Shown: positions 1 through 6,651, counted from the first letter of the stretch. The stretch: 9,429 nt of DNA from Hyphomicrobiaceae bacterium (GCA_025359005.1 JANYHP010000080.1:1-9429); one strand, 5' to 3'. Numbers and translations are program-made. The notes: generated by a model not told the origin, from the letters alone.

Positions 1-680
1 CCACGGCGGCCGCGCGGCGCGGCGGCGATCGCGCGGTGCCACACGACGAGGCGCTGAAGCTGCTGGCGTCGCGCCAACTGCGCTACGACCGTCAGGGAGA
101 CGAGCACTACGATCTCATCAGCGCGCTCCACAAGTCGGTGCGCGGTGGCGATCCACAAGCGACGCTGTACTACCTCGCGCGCATGATTGAGGGCGGCGAG
201 GAGCCGCTCTATCTCGGACGGCGGCTGGTGCGCATGGCGGTGGAGGATATCGGACTTGCCGATCCGCAGGCGCTGGCTGTCTGCACGGCCGCGAAGGATG
301 CCTTCGATTTTCTTGGCTCACCGGAGGGTGAGCTGGCACTGGCCCAGGCCGTCGTCTATCTGGCGACCGCGCCAAAATCCAACGCTGTCTATGTTGCCTA
401 CAAGGCGGCCGCGCGCGCCGCCCGCGACACCGGCAGCGTGGCACCGCCCAAGGTGATCCTCAACGCCCCCACCAAGCTGATGGCCGACGAAGGCTATGGC
501 GACGGCTACGCCTACGATCACGACACGCCGGAAGGCTTTTCGGGCCAGAACTATTTCCCCGACAGCATGCAGCCCCGCCCCCGCTATTACGACCCGCCAG
601 AGCGCGGCTTCGAACGTGACATCCGCAAGCGCCTGGCCTATTGGGACAACTTGCGCAAGGCGCGCATAGCGGAGCGCTGA
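1..680 (+). CDS. rarA: Replication-associated recombination protein A (RarA/MgsA), C-terminal part; 5' end outside window
   Basis: RarA is a cytoplasmic AAA+ ATPase of the clamp-loader type that acts at stalled replication forks. The frame is open from base 3 with no stop, so the gene starts upstream. About 225 residues are visible, against roughly 440 for a full family member. The ATPase core with its Walker motifs is missing. The visible part is the helical and tetramerisation region, with the family's hallmark strings GDEHYDLISALHKSVRG, then RRLVRMAVEDIGLADPQAL, then GSPEGELALAQAVVYLATAPKSN, and finally YDHDTPEGFSGQNYFPD near the end. The GTG at 36 is an internal valine codon, not a start, because homology-like sequence continues upstream. 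The stop is TGA, followed by a repeat-bearing gap. Identification rests on recognising these conserved segments and is very secure. Confidence 0.96.
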   Translation, partial: TAAARRGGDRAVPHDEALKLLASRQLRYDRQGDEHYDLISALHKSVRGGDPQATLYYLARMIEGGEEPLYLGRRLVRMAVEDIGLADPQALAVCTAAKDAFDFLGSPEGELALAQAVVYLATAPKSNAVYVAYKAAARAARDTGSVAPPKVILNAPTKLMADEGYGDGYAYDHDTPEGFSGQNYFPDSMQPRPRYYDPPERGFERDIRKRLAYWDNLRKARIAER

Positions 681-699
681 GGCACCGCAAGATGTCTGC

Positions 700-832
700 A
701 AATGCCGCCGCCACACCCGCCCCAAACGGGTTTCAAAAGGGCTCGCCCTTTTGCGGGAGTATGAGGGCAGAGCCCTCATCCTGTTTCGCGCCGCACGTTG
801 GCAAAAATTTCTTGGCAAAAATTTCTTGGGAT
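700..832. repeat. Composite intergenic repeat: two perfect hairpins plus tandem 14-mer
   Basis: The gap between rarA and the next gene holds three structured parts. Hairpin 1 is CAAAAGGG (734-741), loop CTCG, then CCCTTTTG (746-753). Hairpin 2 is ATGAGGGC (761-768), loop AGA, then GCCCTCAT (772-779). After these, TTGGCAAAAATTTC occurs twice head to tail (798-811 and 812-825), followed by a partial third copy TTGG. The AT-rich runs stand out against the GC-rich flanks. Neither hairpin is followed by a T tract, so they are poor intrinsic terminators, although hairpin 1 ends in four T inside its stem. The layout resembles dispersed palindromic elements of alphaproteobacterial intergenic regions; that comparison is from memory. 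The outer limits are approximate. Confidence 0.65.
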
Positions 833-918
833 GTGTTGCGGCGTCTCTAGCGCATTGTCGCGACGCAGTTGAAGTTGTCTCTGCGTGAGCGTCAGACTCA
901 ACGACAAGGGGATACGAC

Positions 919-1215
919 ATGATCGCTTCAAGCAGGCGGCATATGCCACCGATGATGGTGCGTGCGCTGGGGATGGCGGCATTGATGTCCGCCGCAGCCG
1001 GCGTTGCGCATGCCTGGGACGAGGGCGTAATTCTCAACTGCACCGACGATTATTTCACCTTCTGCAAGCAGCACAGCCCCGACAGCGCCGAGTTGCGCCC
1101 CTGCATGGAGGCGCATCGAACGCAAATCTCCAAGCAGTGCGTGAAAGCGCTTCTCGACGCCGGCGAGGTGCCGAAGAAGTATCTCGCCAACGCGCCGCCC
1201 CAGTCGAAGAAGTAG
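919..1215 (+). CDS. Small secreted four-cysteine protein, uncharacterised
   Basis: This 98-residue protein has a likely signal peptide: basic start (SRRH), a hydrophobic stretch around residues 14-29, and a probable cleavage after AHA at residues 30-32. The mature part of about 66 residues carries four cysteines at 41, 49, 62 and 74 (spacing 7, 12 and 11), enough for two disulfides in the periplasm. The pattern CTDDYFTFC, then CMEAHR, then KQCVKALLDAGEV resembles the cysteine-rich repeat seen in GLG1-type proteins and in short secreted proteins of Rhizobiales; this is a resemblance only. The start is supported by AAGGGG at 906-911, seven bases before ATG. Later methionines at residues 9, 12 and 13 are possible starts and would shorten the leader. 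A 440-codon open frame overlaps it in another phase, but only its 3' part is real. No function can be assigned. Confidence 0.85.
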   Translation: MIASSRRHMPPMMVRALGMAALMSAAAGVAHAWDEGVILNCTDDYFTFCKQHSPDSAELRPCMEAHRTQISKQCVKALLDAGEVPKKYLANAPPQSKK

Positions 1216-1281
1216 ACGCCGACACATGCTCGGCTATTGTCCATCCGACCGGCGCACGCACTCCGCGGGCGTTGGATGCAT

Positions 1282-1285
1282 GGAG
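1282..1285 (+). promoter_or_regulatory. Ribosome binding site for the alpha/beta hydrolase
   Basis: GGAG lies seven bases before the ATG at 1293. This favours that start over the much longer upstream extension of the same open frame and over a TTG at 1272. The extension would run through the secreted-protein gene in another phase. Confidence 0.6.
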
Positions 1286-1292
1286 CTTGTCG

Positions 1293-2207
1293 ATGATTGC
1301 CACGCGCCGGATCGCCGCCAACGGCCTGGAGTTCGAGACGCTGCTCGCCGGTGGCGATGGCGCGCCGTTGGTGCTGTTTCTGCACGGCTTCCCTGAATTT
1401 GCTGGCGCCTGGCGTGACATTCTGCCGGCGTTCGGCGACCGCTATTTCGCGGTCGCGCCTAACCAGCGCGGCTATGGCCGTTCGTCGAAACCGGCGGGCA
1501 TCGACACCTATCGCGTCCCTCACCTCGCCAAGGATATGCTCGACTTGGCAGCCTCGCTCGCGCCAGGGCGATTGTTTCATCTCGTTGCGCACGATTGGGG
1601 TGCGTCCGTCGGCTACATGATGGCGTTTCTGGCGCCCGCGCGGCTCGCGTCATTCACGGTGCTTAATGGTGTGCATCCCGTGCCGTTCCAGCGGGCGCTC
1701 ATCGACGATCCTGCGCAGCGGGCGGCCAGCCAGTACATCCGGTTCCTGCGCCGCGACGATGCGGCAGCGAGGTTGCTGGCCGACGACTGCCGGCGCGTGT
1801 TCGACATCCTCACCACGGGCTTCGGAGGCGGCGCCTGGCTGACGCCGGAAAAGCGCGCGGGATACCTGGAGGCCTGGACGCAGCCGGGGGCCATGGAAGC
1901 GATGGTCGCCTGGTACAAGGCGACGACGCTGGTGGTGCCGGAGCCGGGCGAAAGCGTGGCGCAGAACCCCATTTCGGCGGTCGATCCGGCGAAGGTGCGG
2001 GTCGCGATGCCCCACCAGGTCATCTGGGGCATGCAGGACAAGGCCCTGCTGCCGTCGGCGCGCGCTGGGCTGGCCGATCTGTGCGCCTCGCTGGAGGTGC
2101 ACGAAGTCGCCGACGCCGATCACTGGATCATCCACCAGAAGCCAGACCTCGTGCGTTCCCTGGTCCGCAGCTTCGTCGACAGGAACGAGGCGCACCCCAG
2201 AGCATAG
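1293..2207 (+). CDS. Epoxide hydrolase-type alpha/beta hydrolase
   Basis: This 304-residue enzyme has the layout of soluble epoxide hydrolases and haloalkane dehalogenase relatives. The oxyanion motif HGFPE is at 31-35 and NQRGYGRSSKP at 57-67. The nucleophile motif AHDWGAS is at 99-105, with Asp101 predicted as the attacking residue. A cap region follows, with tyrosines at 148 and 208 as candidates for ring-opening acids. The acid site is WGMQD, Asp249, and the catalytic histidine is His277 in DADHW. An aspartate nucleophile followed by Trp-Gly, together with HGFP, points to epoxide hydrolysis to a diol rather than ester cleavage. The physiological substrate cannot be read from sequence. Length fits the family (about 290-320). 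It lies 77 bases after the secreted-protein gene in the same direction; co-transcription is possible but not shown. Fluoroacetate dehalogenase-like activity is an alternative. Confidence 0.9.
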   Translation: MIATRRIAANGLEFETLLAGGDGAPLVLFLHGFPEFAGAWRDILPAFGDRYFAVAPNQRGYGRSSKPAGIDTYRVPHLAKDMLDLAASLAPGRLFHLVAHDWGASVGYMMAFLAPARLASFTVLNGVHPVPFQRALIDDPAQRAASQYIRFLRRDDAAARLLADDCRRVFDILTTGFGGGAWLTPEKRAGYLEAWTQPGAMEAMVAWYKATTLVVPEPGESVAQNPISAVDPAKVRVAMPHQVIWGMQDKALLPSARAGLADLCASLEVHEVADADHWIIHQKPDLVRSLVRSFVDRNEAHPRA

Positions 2208-2327
2208 GCGAGGTGGCAGGTGATGGCCCCCGCGCCACCTCAGCACGCCCTTGGCCTGGGCAAGCGGGTGGTTTAGACCAGCGGGTGGGCTGCCCGATCT
2301 GGTGGCCGTCACGGAAATGGACCGCTT
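2208..2327 (+). promoter_or_regulatory. moaA leader with inverted and direct repeats
   Basis: This gap of 120 bases begins directly after the hydrolase stop. GAGGTGGC (2210-2217) and GCCACCTC (2234-2241) form a perfect 8-base stem with a 16-base loop. Further on, AGCGGGTGG occurs twice (2263-2271 and 2280-2288), 17 bases apart start to start and enclosed by GGGCA (2258-2262) and TGCCC (2291-2295). No T tract follows the first stem, so it is a weak terminator candidate at best. It may be a 3' hairpin of the hydrolase message or a 5' leader structure of moaA. No convincing promoter boxes are visible. Confidence 0.4.
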
Positions 2328-3350
2328 ATGACAGTGCCTGCAGCAATCCGGGCTTCTGGCCTGATGGACCCGTTCGGACGGCATGTGTCGTACCTGCGCG
2401 TATCGGTCACCGACCGCTGCGATTTCCGCTGCGTCTATTGCATGAGCGAGCACATGACGTTCCTTCCCAAGAAGGACCTACTGTCGCTCGAAGAGTTGGA
2501 CCGGCTCTGCGCGGTGTTTGTCGCTAAAGGCGTGCGCCGGCTGCGCATCACCGGCGGCGAGCCGCTCGTCCGCAAGGGGATCATGACGCTGTTCGAAGGG
2601 CTGTCCCGGCACTTGAAAACAGGGGCGCTTGACGAGTTGACTTTGACCACCAACGGCAGCCAGTTGCCGAAGTATGCGCAGGCATTGCGTGACTGCGGTG
2701 TCGAGCGGGTCAATATTTCTCTCGATACGCTGAAGCCCGATCGCTTCAAGGCGATCACGCGCTGGGGTGATTTCGGCGATGTGATGGCGGGCCTGGAGGC
2801 TGCGGAAAAGGCCGGCCTCAAGATCAAGCTCAACGCGGTGGCGCTCAAGGGCGTCAACGAAGACGAGATCGCCGATCTCATGCACTTCGCGCACGCCCGC
2901 GGCGCCGACCTGACGCTGATCGAGACCATGCCGCTCGGCGACATCGACGGCGATCGCACCGACCAGTACCTGCCGCTCTCCGTCGTGCGCGCGCGGCTGA
3001 TGGATCAGTTCACTCTCGAGGACATCCCCTATCGCACGGGCGGCCCGGCGCGTTACGTGCGCGTCGCCGAGACCGGCGGGCGGCTCGGCTTCATCACCCC
3101 GCTGACGCATAATTTCTGCGAAAGTTGCAACCGCGTACGGCTGACGTGTACGGGCACGCTCTACATGTGCCTCGGCCAGGAGGATGCCGCCGATCTGCGC
3201 GCGCCCCTCAGGGCCAGCAGCGACGATGCACCCGTTGCCCGCGCCATTGATGCGGCGATTGCGCGCAAGCCCAAAGGTCATGATTTCATCATCGATCGCA
3301 CCAGCCGCAAGCCCGCCGTCGGCCGTCACATGAGCGTGACGGGCGGCTGA
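2328..3350 (+). CDS. moaA: GTP 3',8-cyclase MoaA (molybdenum cofactor biosynthesis)
   Basis: MoaA is a cytoplasmic radical-SAM enzyme that rearranges GTP to 3',8-cyclo-GTP, the first step of molybdenum cofactor synthesis; MoaC then makes cyclic pyranopterin phosphate. All landmarks are present in this 340-residue protein. The SAM-binding 4Fe-4S cluster motif is CDFRCVYC (Cys31, Cys35, Cys38) and the GGEP motif is at 76-79. The C-terminal substrate-binding cluster is Cys264, Cys267 and Cys281 (CESC plus CLGQ). The C-terminal Gly-Gly needed for catalysis is at 339-340. The length is normal. The ATG at 2328 has only weak upstream signals (TGGA at 2318-2321); the internal ATG at 2364 (Met13) would also leave the core intact. 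No other moa genes are in the window. The following membrane-protein gene starts 49 bases downstream and may be co-transcribed. Confidence 0.97.
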   Translation: MTVPAAIRASGLMDPFGRHVSYLRVSVTDRCDFRCVYCMSEHMTFLPKKDLLSLEELDRLCAVFVAKGVRRLRITGGEPLVRKGIMTLFEGLSRHLKTGALDELTLTTNGSQLPKYAQALRDCGVERVNISLDTLKPDRFKAITRWGDFGDVMAGLEAAEKAGLKIKLNAVALKGVNEDEIADLMHFAHARGADLTLIETMPLGDIDGDRTDQYLPLSVVRARLMDQFTLEDIPYRTGGPARYVRVAETGGRLGFITPLTHNFCESCNRVRLTCTGTLYMCLGQEDAADLRAPLRASSDDAPVARAIDAAIARKPKGHDFIIDRTSRKPAVGRHMSVTGG

Positions 3351-3399
3351 CGGACGATACAGATATTGCCACAGACATCATTGCGCCAATGAGGGCTTC

Positions 3400-4050
3400 A
3401 TGCCGCGATTGCCATTCCGCCTGATCACTGAATCCGGCGTCACCCGCCAGACGTTGCTTGTGTTCACGCTGGTGTCCGCCGTGCTCAACGGCATGGTTAC
3501 GGCAAGCGTCGGGGCCTGGCTCGCGCACAGCTATACAACCGCGCAGACCCGGCGCGCTTCGATCAATGGTCTGTCGGGGCTGCTCTATGACCGGCGCACG
3601 AAAGCCGGCCTGGTTGTCTCCTCGCTCCGCCGCAATGCCGAACTCGACGAGATCCGCCACAGAAAGCGCGGCTACGACGAGGCCTATGTCGATTGGAACA
3701 AGAACCTCCGGCAGAACCTGTTCGCCATCCGCGAAGTGATGGGCGAGGGCGCGTTCTCCGACCTGGAGCAGGATTTCGAAAAGTATCTGGTGGCGCCCTT
3801 GTCGAAGATCGATGGCTGCGTGACGCGTGCCTACGACATCAAGATCGCCGGCCAAGACCCGGCAAATGAGCTGGAAACCTGCCGCATGGCTGATCTCTAT
3901 CAGCTCACGCTGGATTGCGGTGCGTCGTTCACCAATGAGCTCTACAAGCTGACCAGCGTGTCGTTGCTGCCGTTCACCGGACCACGCGAGCCGGAACGGG
4001 CGGCGGCACGGGCGCGCATCGGCAAATCCTGCGCGCGGTCGCCCTCATGA
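3400..4050 (+). CDS. Uncharacterised single-pass membrane protein with exported helical domain
   Basis: I do not recognise a named family in this 216-residue protein. Residues 18-41 form one hydrophobic segment after a short basic N-terminus (two arginines, then RQ), suggesting an uncleaved anchor with the remainder outside the cytoplasm. The rest is rich in charged, helix-favouring sequence (for example SLRRNAELDEIRHRKRGYDE at 75-94 and YVDWNKNLRQNLF at 96-108), compatible with a helical bundle. Cysteines at 140, 161 and 173 could form disulfides. The tail (195-216) is arginine-rich and of low complexity. The start has GAGGG at 3391-3395, only four bases upstream. The stop overlaps the next gene's start (ATGA, 4047-4050), so it is probably translated with the transporters that follow and could be an accessory or sensor partner; that role is inference. 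Confidence 0.75.
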   Translation: MPRLPFRLITESGVTRQTLLVFTLVSAVLNGMVTASVGAWLAHSYTTAQTRRASINGLSGLLYDRRTKAGLVVSSLRRNAELDEIRHRKRGYDEAYVDWNKNLRQNLFAIREVMGEGAFSDLEQDFEKYLVAPLSKIDGCVTRAYDIKIAGQDPANELETCRMADLYQLTLDCGASFTNELYKLTSVSLLPFTGPREPERAAARARIGKSCARSPS

Positions 4051-4985
4051 TGTTCCATATGCCAGCCGAAGTCACCGTCCGGCTGCGCACCATCGAGCGG
4101 CGAATCACGCGCATGCCGGCCAACGTGCGCGGCATCGTGGCGATGCTGGGTGCCATGCTCGCTTTCGCGCTGGGCGACACGCTCATGAAGCTGCAGTCGG
4201 GCCACATGCCGCTGGGCGAGTCGCTGTTCGTGCGCGGGCTCATGGCCTCGGCCGTCATCTGGGGGGCCGTGGTTTATACCTGCACGGTGGTCCAATGGGC
4301 GGCGCTGCGCGATCGGTTCCTGATGGTGCGCACGCTCGCCGACTCGGCGGCATCGTTTTTCTACATCGCAGCACTCGGCAAGGTGCCGCTCGCCGAAGCC
4401 GGGGCGATCATGCAGACCAACCCGCTTGCCGTCACGGCCGGCGCCGCGCTGTTTCTCGGGGAAAGCGTCGGCTGGCGGCGCTCGCTGGCGACGGCGATCG
4501 GCTTCCTGGGCGTGCTGATGATCATCCAACCAGGCTCGGCCGGCTCGTCTTGGGCAAGCCTGCTGGTCATCGGCGCCGTCTTGATGTCGGCCGGGCGCGA
4601 TCTGGTGACGCGCCGGCTGGAGGCGGTCCCGACGTTGGTCGTCACGGCCGCAGCGGCGTCGGCGACGACGGTGATCAGCCTGCTGCTGCTGCCGTTCGAA
4701 GTCTGGCGTGCCCCCGTCATGGTCGATGTGGCTCGTCTCGCGCTCGCGGCGCTGTGCGTGCTGGCCGGCCAGGTGCTGGTGATTATTTCCATTCGCTCCG
4801 GCGATGTCTCGGCGGTGGTGCCGTTCCGCTATTCGTCGATCCTGTGGACCATGCTCCTGAGCGTGACGATCTGGGGCTATCTGCCCAATAAGCTGACCCT
4901 GGCCGGCATTGTCGTGGTTTCCGTTGCGGGGCTTTATGCCTTCTATCGCGAGCAGAGCTTGCGCCAGCAAGGCCGCCTGCAATGA
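4047..4985 (+). CDS. EamA/DMT-family membrane transporter, first of tandem pair
   Basis: This 312-residue inner-membrane protein belongs to the drug/metabolite transporter superfamily, EamA type. It has about ten hydrophobic segments, near residues 28-48, 58-82, 90-112, 117-138, 146-162, 168-186, 195-218, 228-249, 254-278 and 283-301, in two repeated halves. The end of the first half (NPLAVTAGAALFLGES, then GFLGVLMIIQPG) is the typical EamA signature. GRDLVTRRL (183-191) opens the second half and PFRYSS (259-264) marks the ninth helix. Family members export amino acids, metabolites or drugs; the substrate here is unknown. The start ATG overlaps the previous stop by 4 bases and lacks a clear ribosome site, as expected for coupled translation. 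Met5 or Met23 are alternative starts that would trim a charged, non-membrane leader. Confidence 0.92.
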   Translation: MMFHMPAEVTVRLRTIERRITRMPANVRGIVAMLGAMLAFALGDTLMKLQSGHMPLGESLFVRGLMASAVIWGAVVYTCTVVQWAALRDRFLMVRTLADSAASFFYIAALGKVPLAEAGAIMQTNPLAVTAGAALFLGESVGWRRSLATAIGFLGVLMIIQPGSAGSSWASLLVIGAVLMSAGRDLVTRRLEAVPTLVVTAAAASATTVISLLLLPFEVWRAPVMVDVARLALAALCVLAGQVLVIISIRSGDVSAVVPFRYSSILWTMLLSVTIWGYLPNKLTLAGIVVVSVAGLYAFYREQSLRQQGRLQ

Positions 4986-5887
4986 CCGCCGACGCTGTGG
5001 CCGCCAGCCAGTCCTCGCGGCGCGGCGATCTCGTCGGCATCGCGGCCATGGCTGGCGGCAATGCGCTGCTGGTGGTCAACGATACGCTGGTCAAGCTGGC
5101 GGCCGGTGCGTTGCCCATGTCGGAAGTGATTTTTCTGCGCGCGGTGGCGGCAACGACGCTGTTGTTGCTGGCCGCCCGCGTCGCCGTCGGTGCAGCGGGA
5201 CGGCTGCCGCGACTGACGACGCCGGTGGTCGTGCGCGGGCTGTTCGAGGTGGGCGCGTCGTTCACCTATCTTTATGCGCTGCAACTCATCCCCATCGCCG
5301 ATCTCGCCGGCCTCCAGCAGATCGTTCCGCTGCTGATCCTGGCCGGTGCCGCCGTCGTATTCGGCGAGCGCATCGGCTGGCAGGGCTGGATCGCTGCATT
5401 CGTTGGGCTTGCCGGCGCGCTGCTGATCGTGCGGCCGGGACTGACGGCGGGGGGGCTCGGCATCGGTGCGGCGGGTGCGGTGCTCGCGACGTTGGCGGTC
5501 GTGTTCCAGGTGATCCGCGATCTGCTCACGCGCGCGTTGCCGGCCGGACTGCCGCCGCCGTTCGTGGCTGGCACATCGCAGGCGGGCATGATTGTCGGCG
5601 GGCTGGTGCTGGCGCCGTTCGATGCATGGTCCGTGCCGTCGACGCTCACGCTGGCGCAGGTGCTCGGCGCATCCGTGTTGCTCGCGGTGGCCAACAACTG
5701 GCTCGTCACCGCCATGCGCGCGGGCCGTATCGCTGTGGTCGGGCCATTCCGCTACGCCGGCCTGCTCGCGGCGCTGGCATCCGGCTGGCTCGTGTGGGCT
5801 GAATTTCCCGACGCGCTGTCGCTGCTCGGCGGCGGGATCATTGTGGCCTCAGGGCTGGTGTCGCTGTGGCTGCGTGCGCGGCGGTGA
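4982..5887 (+). CDS. EamA/DMT-family membrane transporter, second of tandem pair
   Basis: This 301-residue transporter is a paralogue of the gene before it. About ten hydrophobic segments lie near residues 17-41, 45-70, 81-103, 107-127, 132-151, 159-182, 191-212, 222-245, 250-273 and 278-298. It shares diagnostic strings with its neighbour at matching places: VFGERIGWQGW after helix 4, IRDLLTRAL (178-186) and GPFRY (254-258). The two differ strongly elsewhere, so the duplication is old. Its ATG overlaps the preceding TGA by 4 bases, implying coupled translation at similar levels. Two adjacent 10-helix EamA proteins could act separately on related substrates or as a heteromer; neither is shown by the sequence. 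No intrinsic terminator is seen directly after the stop. Confidence 0.92.
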   Translation: MTADAVAASQSSRRGDLVGIAAMAGGNALLVVNDTLVKLAAGALPMSEVIFLRAVAATTLLLLAARVAVGAAGRLPRLTTPVVVRGLFEVGASFTYLYALQLIPIADLAGLQQIVPLLILAGAAVVFGERIGWQGWIAAFVGLAGALLIVRPGLTAGGLGIGAAGAVLATLAVVFQVIRDLLTRALPAGLPPPFVAGTSQAGMIVGGLVLAPFDAWSVPSTLTLAQVLGASVLLAVANNWLVTAMRAGRIAVVGPFRYAGLLAALASGWLVWAEFPDALSLLGGGIIVASGLVSLWLRARR

Positions 5888-6088
5888 AGGTGGCGCGCGG
5901 CTCGGCACACACTGACGCTCCATAACCAGTTGTTGTGGACGGCGCATAAGACGCGGCACAAGGGCACGTCACAGACGCGTCGATATCTGCTCGCCAGTCC
6001 CTCCTCCTTTTTGCGGTCCCGGAATTCCGGCAGCGCGCAGTCGCGCTGGCCAAGCCACCGTTGCCGCGTGCTCAATGAGAACTGCACG
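5888..6088. other. Convergent intergenic gap with short palindromes, no gene seen
   Basis: About 200 bases separate the end of the transporter pair from the end of the minus-strand cluster. CCGGAATTCCGG (6019-6030) is a 12-base palindrome. It is directly followed by a hairpin CAGCGCG (6031-6037), loop CAGT, CGCGCTG (6042-6048). A T run lies at 6008-6012, but no stem precedes it on the plus strand. On the minus strand it reads as an A run after the hairpins, so a classical rho-independent terminator is not supported for either direction. The open frames crossing the gap have arginine- and serine-rich shadow-like composition and no recognisable motifs. Confidence 0.45.
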
Positions 6089-6337
6089 TCACGCAGCCAC
6101 GGCCCGCAGTTCGAACACGCGCGCCTCTCGCGATGCCGCGGCAATGTCGCCGGCTCGCAGCGCGGCTCGGGCGGCATCCAGGCGACGCACGTCAGCGGGC
6201 GACAGGTAGGGCGACCACTCGTGCCCGGTGTGCAGCAAAGTGACGTCGACCTCTGCGACCCAGAGACCTTCGCGAATGAGTTTTGTCGCGTGTTCTTCGG
6301 TCGGTTCGAGCGCTGTTGGTGTCATCGTCGTTGTCAT
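6089..6337 (-). CDS. Small conserved-type protein, antitoxin-like partner of the DUF4258 gene
   Basis: This 82-residue protein has a clear fold-like core: LWVAEVDVTLL (25-35), a short WSPYLSPADVRRLDAARAAL segment (41-60), then RAGDIAAASREARVFELRAV to the end. It resembles small hypothetical proteins common in Rhizobiales with a V-A-E-V-D-V strand, a WSPYLS turn and an ALR-GD helix; I know no assigned function. The start is decided by context. ATG at 6337 overlaps the stop of the upstream DUF4258-like frame as ATGA, and GGA lies eight bases upstream. The frame stays open to a TTG at 6433, but that extension runs through the upstream gene. An antitoxin-like role is inferred only from size and pairing. 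The module sits behind uvrA with 4-base overlaps and is likely read from the same transcript. Stop codon is TGA. Confidence 0.75.
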   Translation of the reverse strand: MTTTMTPTALEPTEEHATKLIREGLWVAEVDVTLLHTGHEWSPYLSPADVRRLDAARAALRAGDIAAASREARVFELRAVAA

Positions 6338-6647
6338 CTGCGTGTCCGATTGTCGGAATGCCATTGCAATGGATCGGGGCGATAAGCTGTTATGAGATTG
6401 GCGGGTTGCAAGGTCCCCTTCTCCACGCCCCAAAGTGCATGTACGGCGCCGACACTGTCAATCTGGTGCACAAGTACTCATAGCCCGGTGTGGTAGTCCG
6501 GGTAGTCTTCGACGGTTGTGCCTTTGGCAAGTCCATCCACGATCTCTGAGGCGACGAGCCCGCGGCGTGAAATTCGGTCATAGGCGTGGTCGGTGACACG
6601 TCAAGCGCCGTTGGCAACAAGGGACTGCAATTGAGAGAGCAACGCAC

Positions 6648-6651
<4 letters not shown>
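6334..6651 (-). pseudogene. DUF4258-like gene interrupted by two in-frame TGA codons
   Basis: Reading the minus strand from a GTG at 6651-6649 gives one 106-codon frame that ends at TGA 6336-6334. It opens MSALLSQLQSLVANGA, meets TGA at codon 17 (6603-6601), then continues RVTDHAYDRISRRGL and VEDYPDYHTGL to a second TGA at codon 58 (6480-6478). It goes on with VLVHQIDS, HALWGVEKG and LITAYRPDPLQW. The DHA-R-RG helix, VEDYP, the histidine-tryptophan strand and TAYRPDPxxW match my memory of DUF4258 proteins, a small family of RelE/BrnT-like size. No frameshift is needed, and both ends keep tight 4-base overlaps: GTGA with uvrA, ATGA with the next gene. TGA is an ordinary stop in the neighbours, so decay is the simplest reading. 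In relatives I recall the second site as often cysteine (GPCVLVLQ-like), so TGC-to-TGA is plausible. Recoding is the less likely alternative. Confidence 0.7.

Noticed and set aside
734..753. Hairpin as rho-independent terminator of rarA
   Set aside because: The stem is perfect, but the bases after it are GCGGG-like and not a T tract; called a repeat instead.
318..1043. Minus-strand open frame of 241 codons
   Set aside because: It runs antisense through rarA, the repeat element and the secreted-protein gene; its translation is the reverse reading of the repeat and shows no domain.
1218..1234. Stem GCCGA and TCGGC after the secreted-protein gene as a terminator
   Set aside because: Only five base pairs, a 7-base loop and no T run; too weak.
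885..1292. N-terminal extension of the hydrolase frame back to 885 (440 codons in all)
   Set aside because: The extra part has no family resemblance and overlaps the well-supported secreted-protein gene in another phase. The ATG at 1293 has GGAG at proper spacing and gives a normal family length.
2208..2327. Molybdenum cofactor riboswitch before moaA
   Set aside because: The visible stems do not match what I recall of the class, and the class is not typical of alphaproteobacteria.
6105..6115. GTTCGAA-like string suggesting a tRNA T-loop
   Set aside because: It lies inside the coding end of the 82-residue gene and no cloverleaf can be built around it.
5930..6385. Plus-strand open frame of 151 codons
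   Set aside because: It is antisense to the 82-residue gene and has arginine- and serine-rich shadow composition with no motif.
6478..6603. Selenocysteine insertion at the two TGA codons
   Set aside because: No stable hairpin of SECIS type is evident just after either TGA, and two such sites in a DUF4258 protein would be without precedent that I know of; kept only as a minor alternative.
6390..6647. Minus-strand 85-codon open frame behind uvrA
   Set aside because: The same bases in the neighbouring phase read as the DUF4258-like protein with recognisable motifs, so this frame is a shadow.
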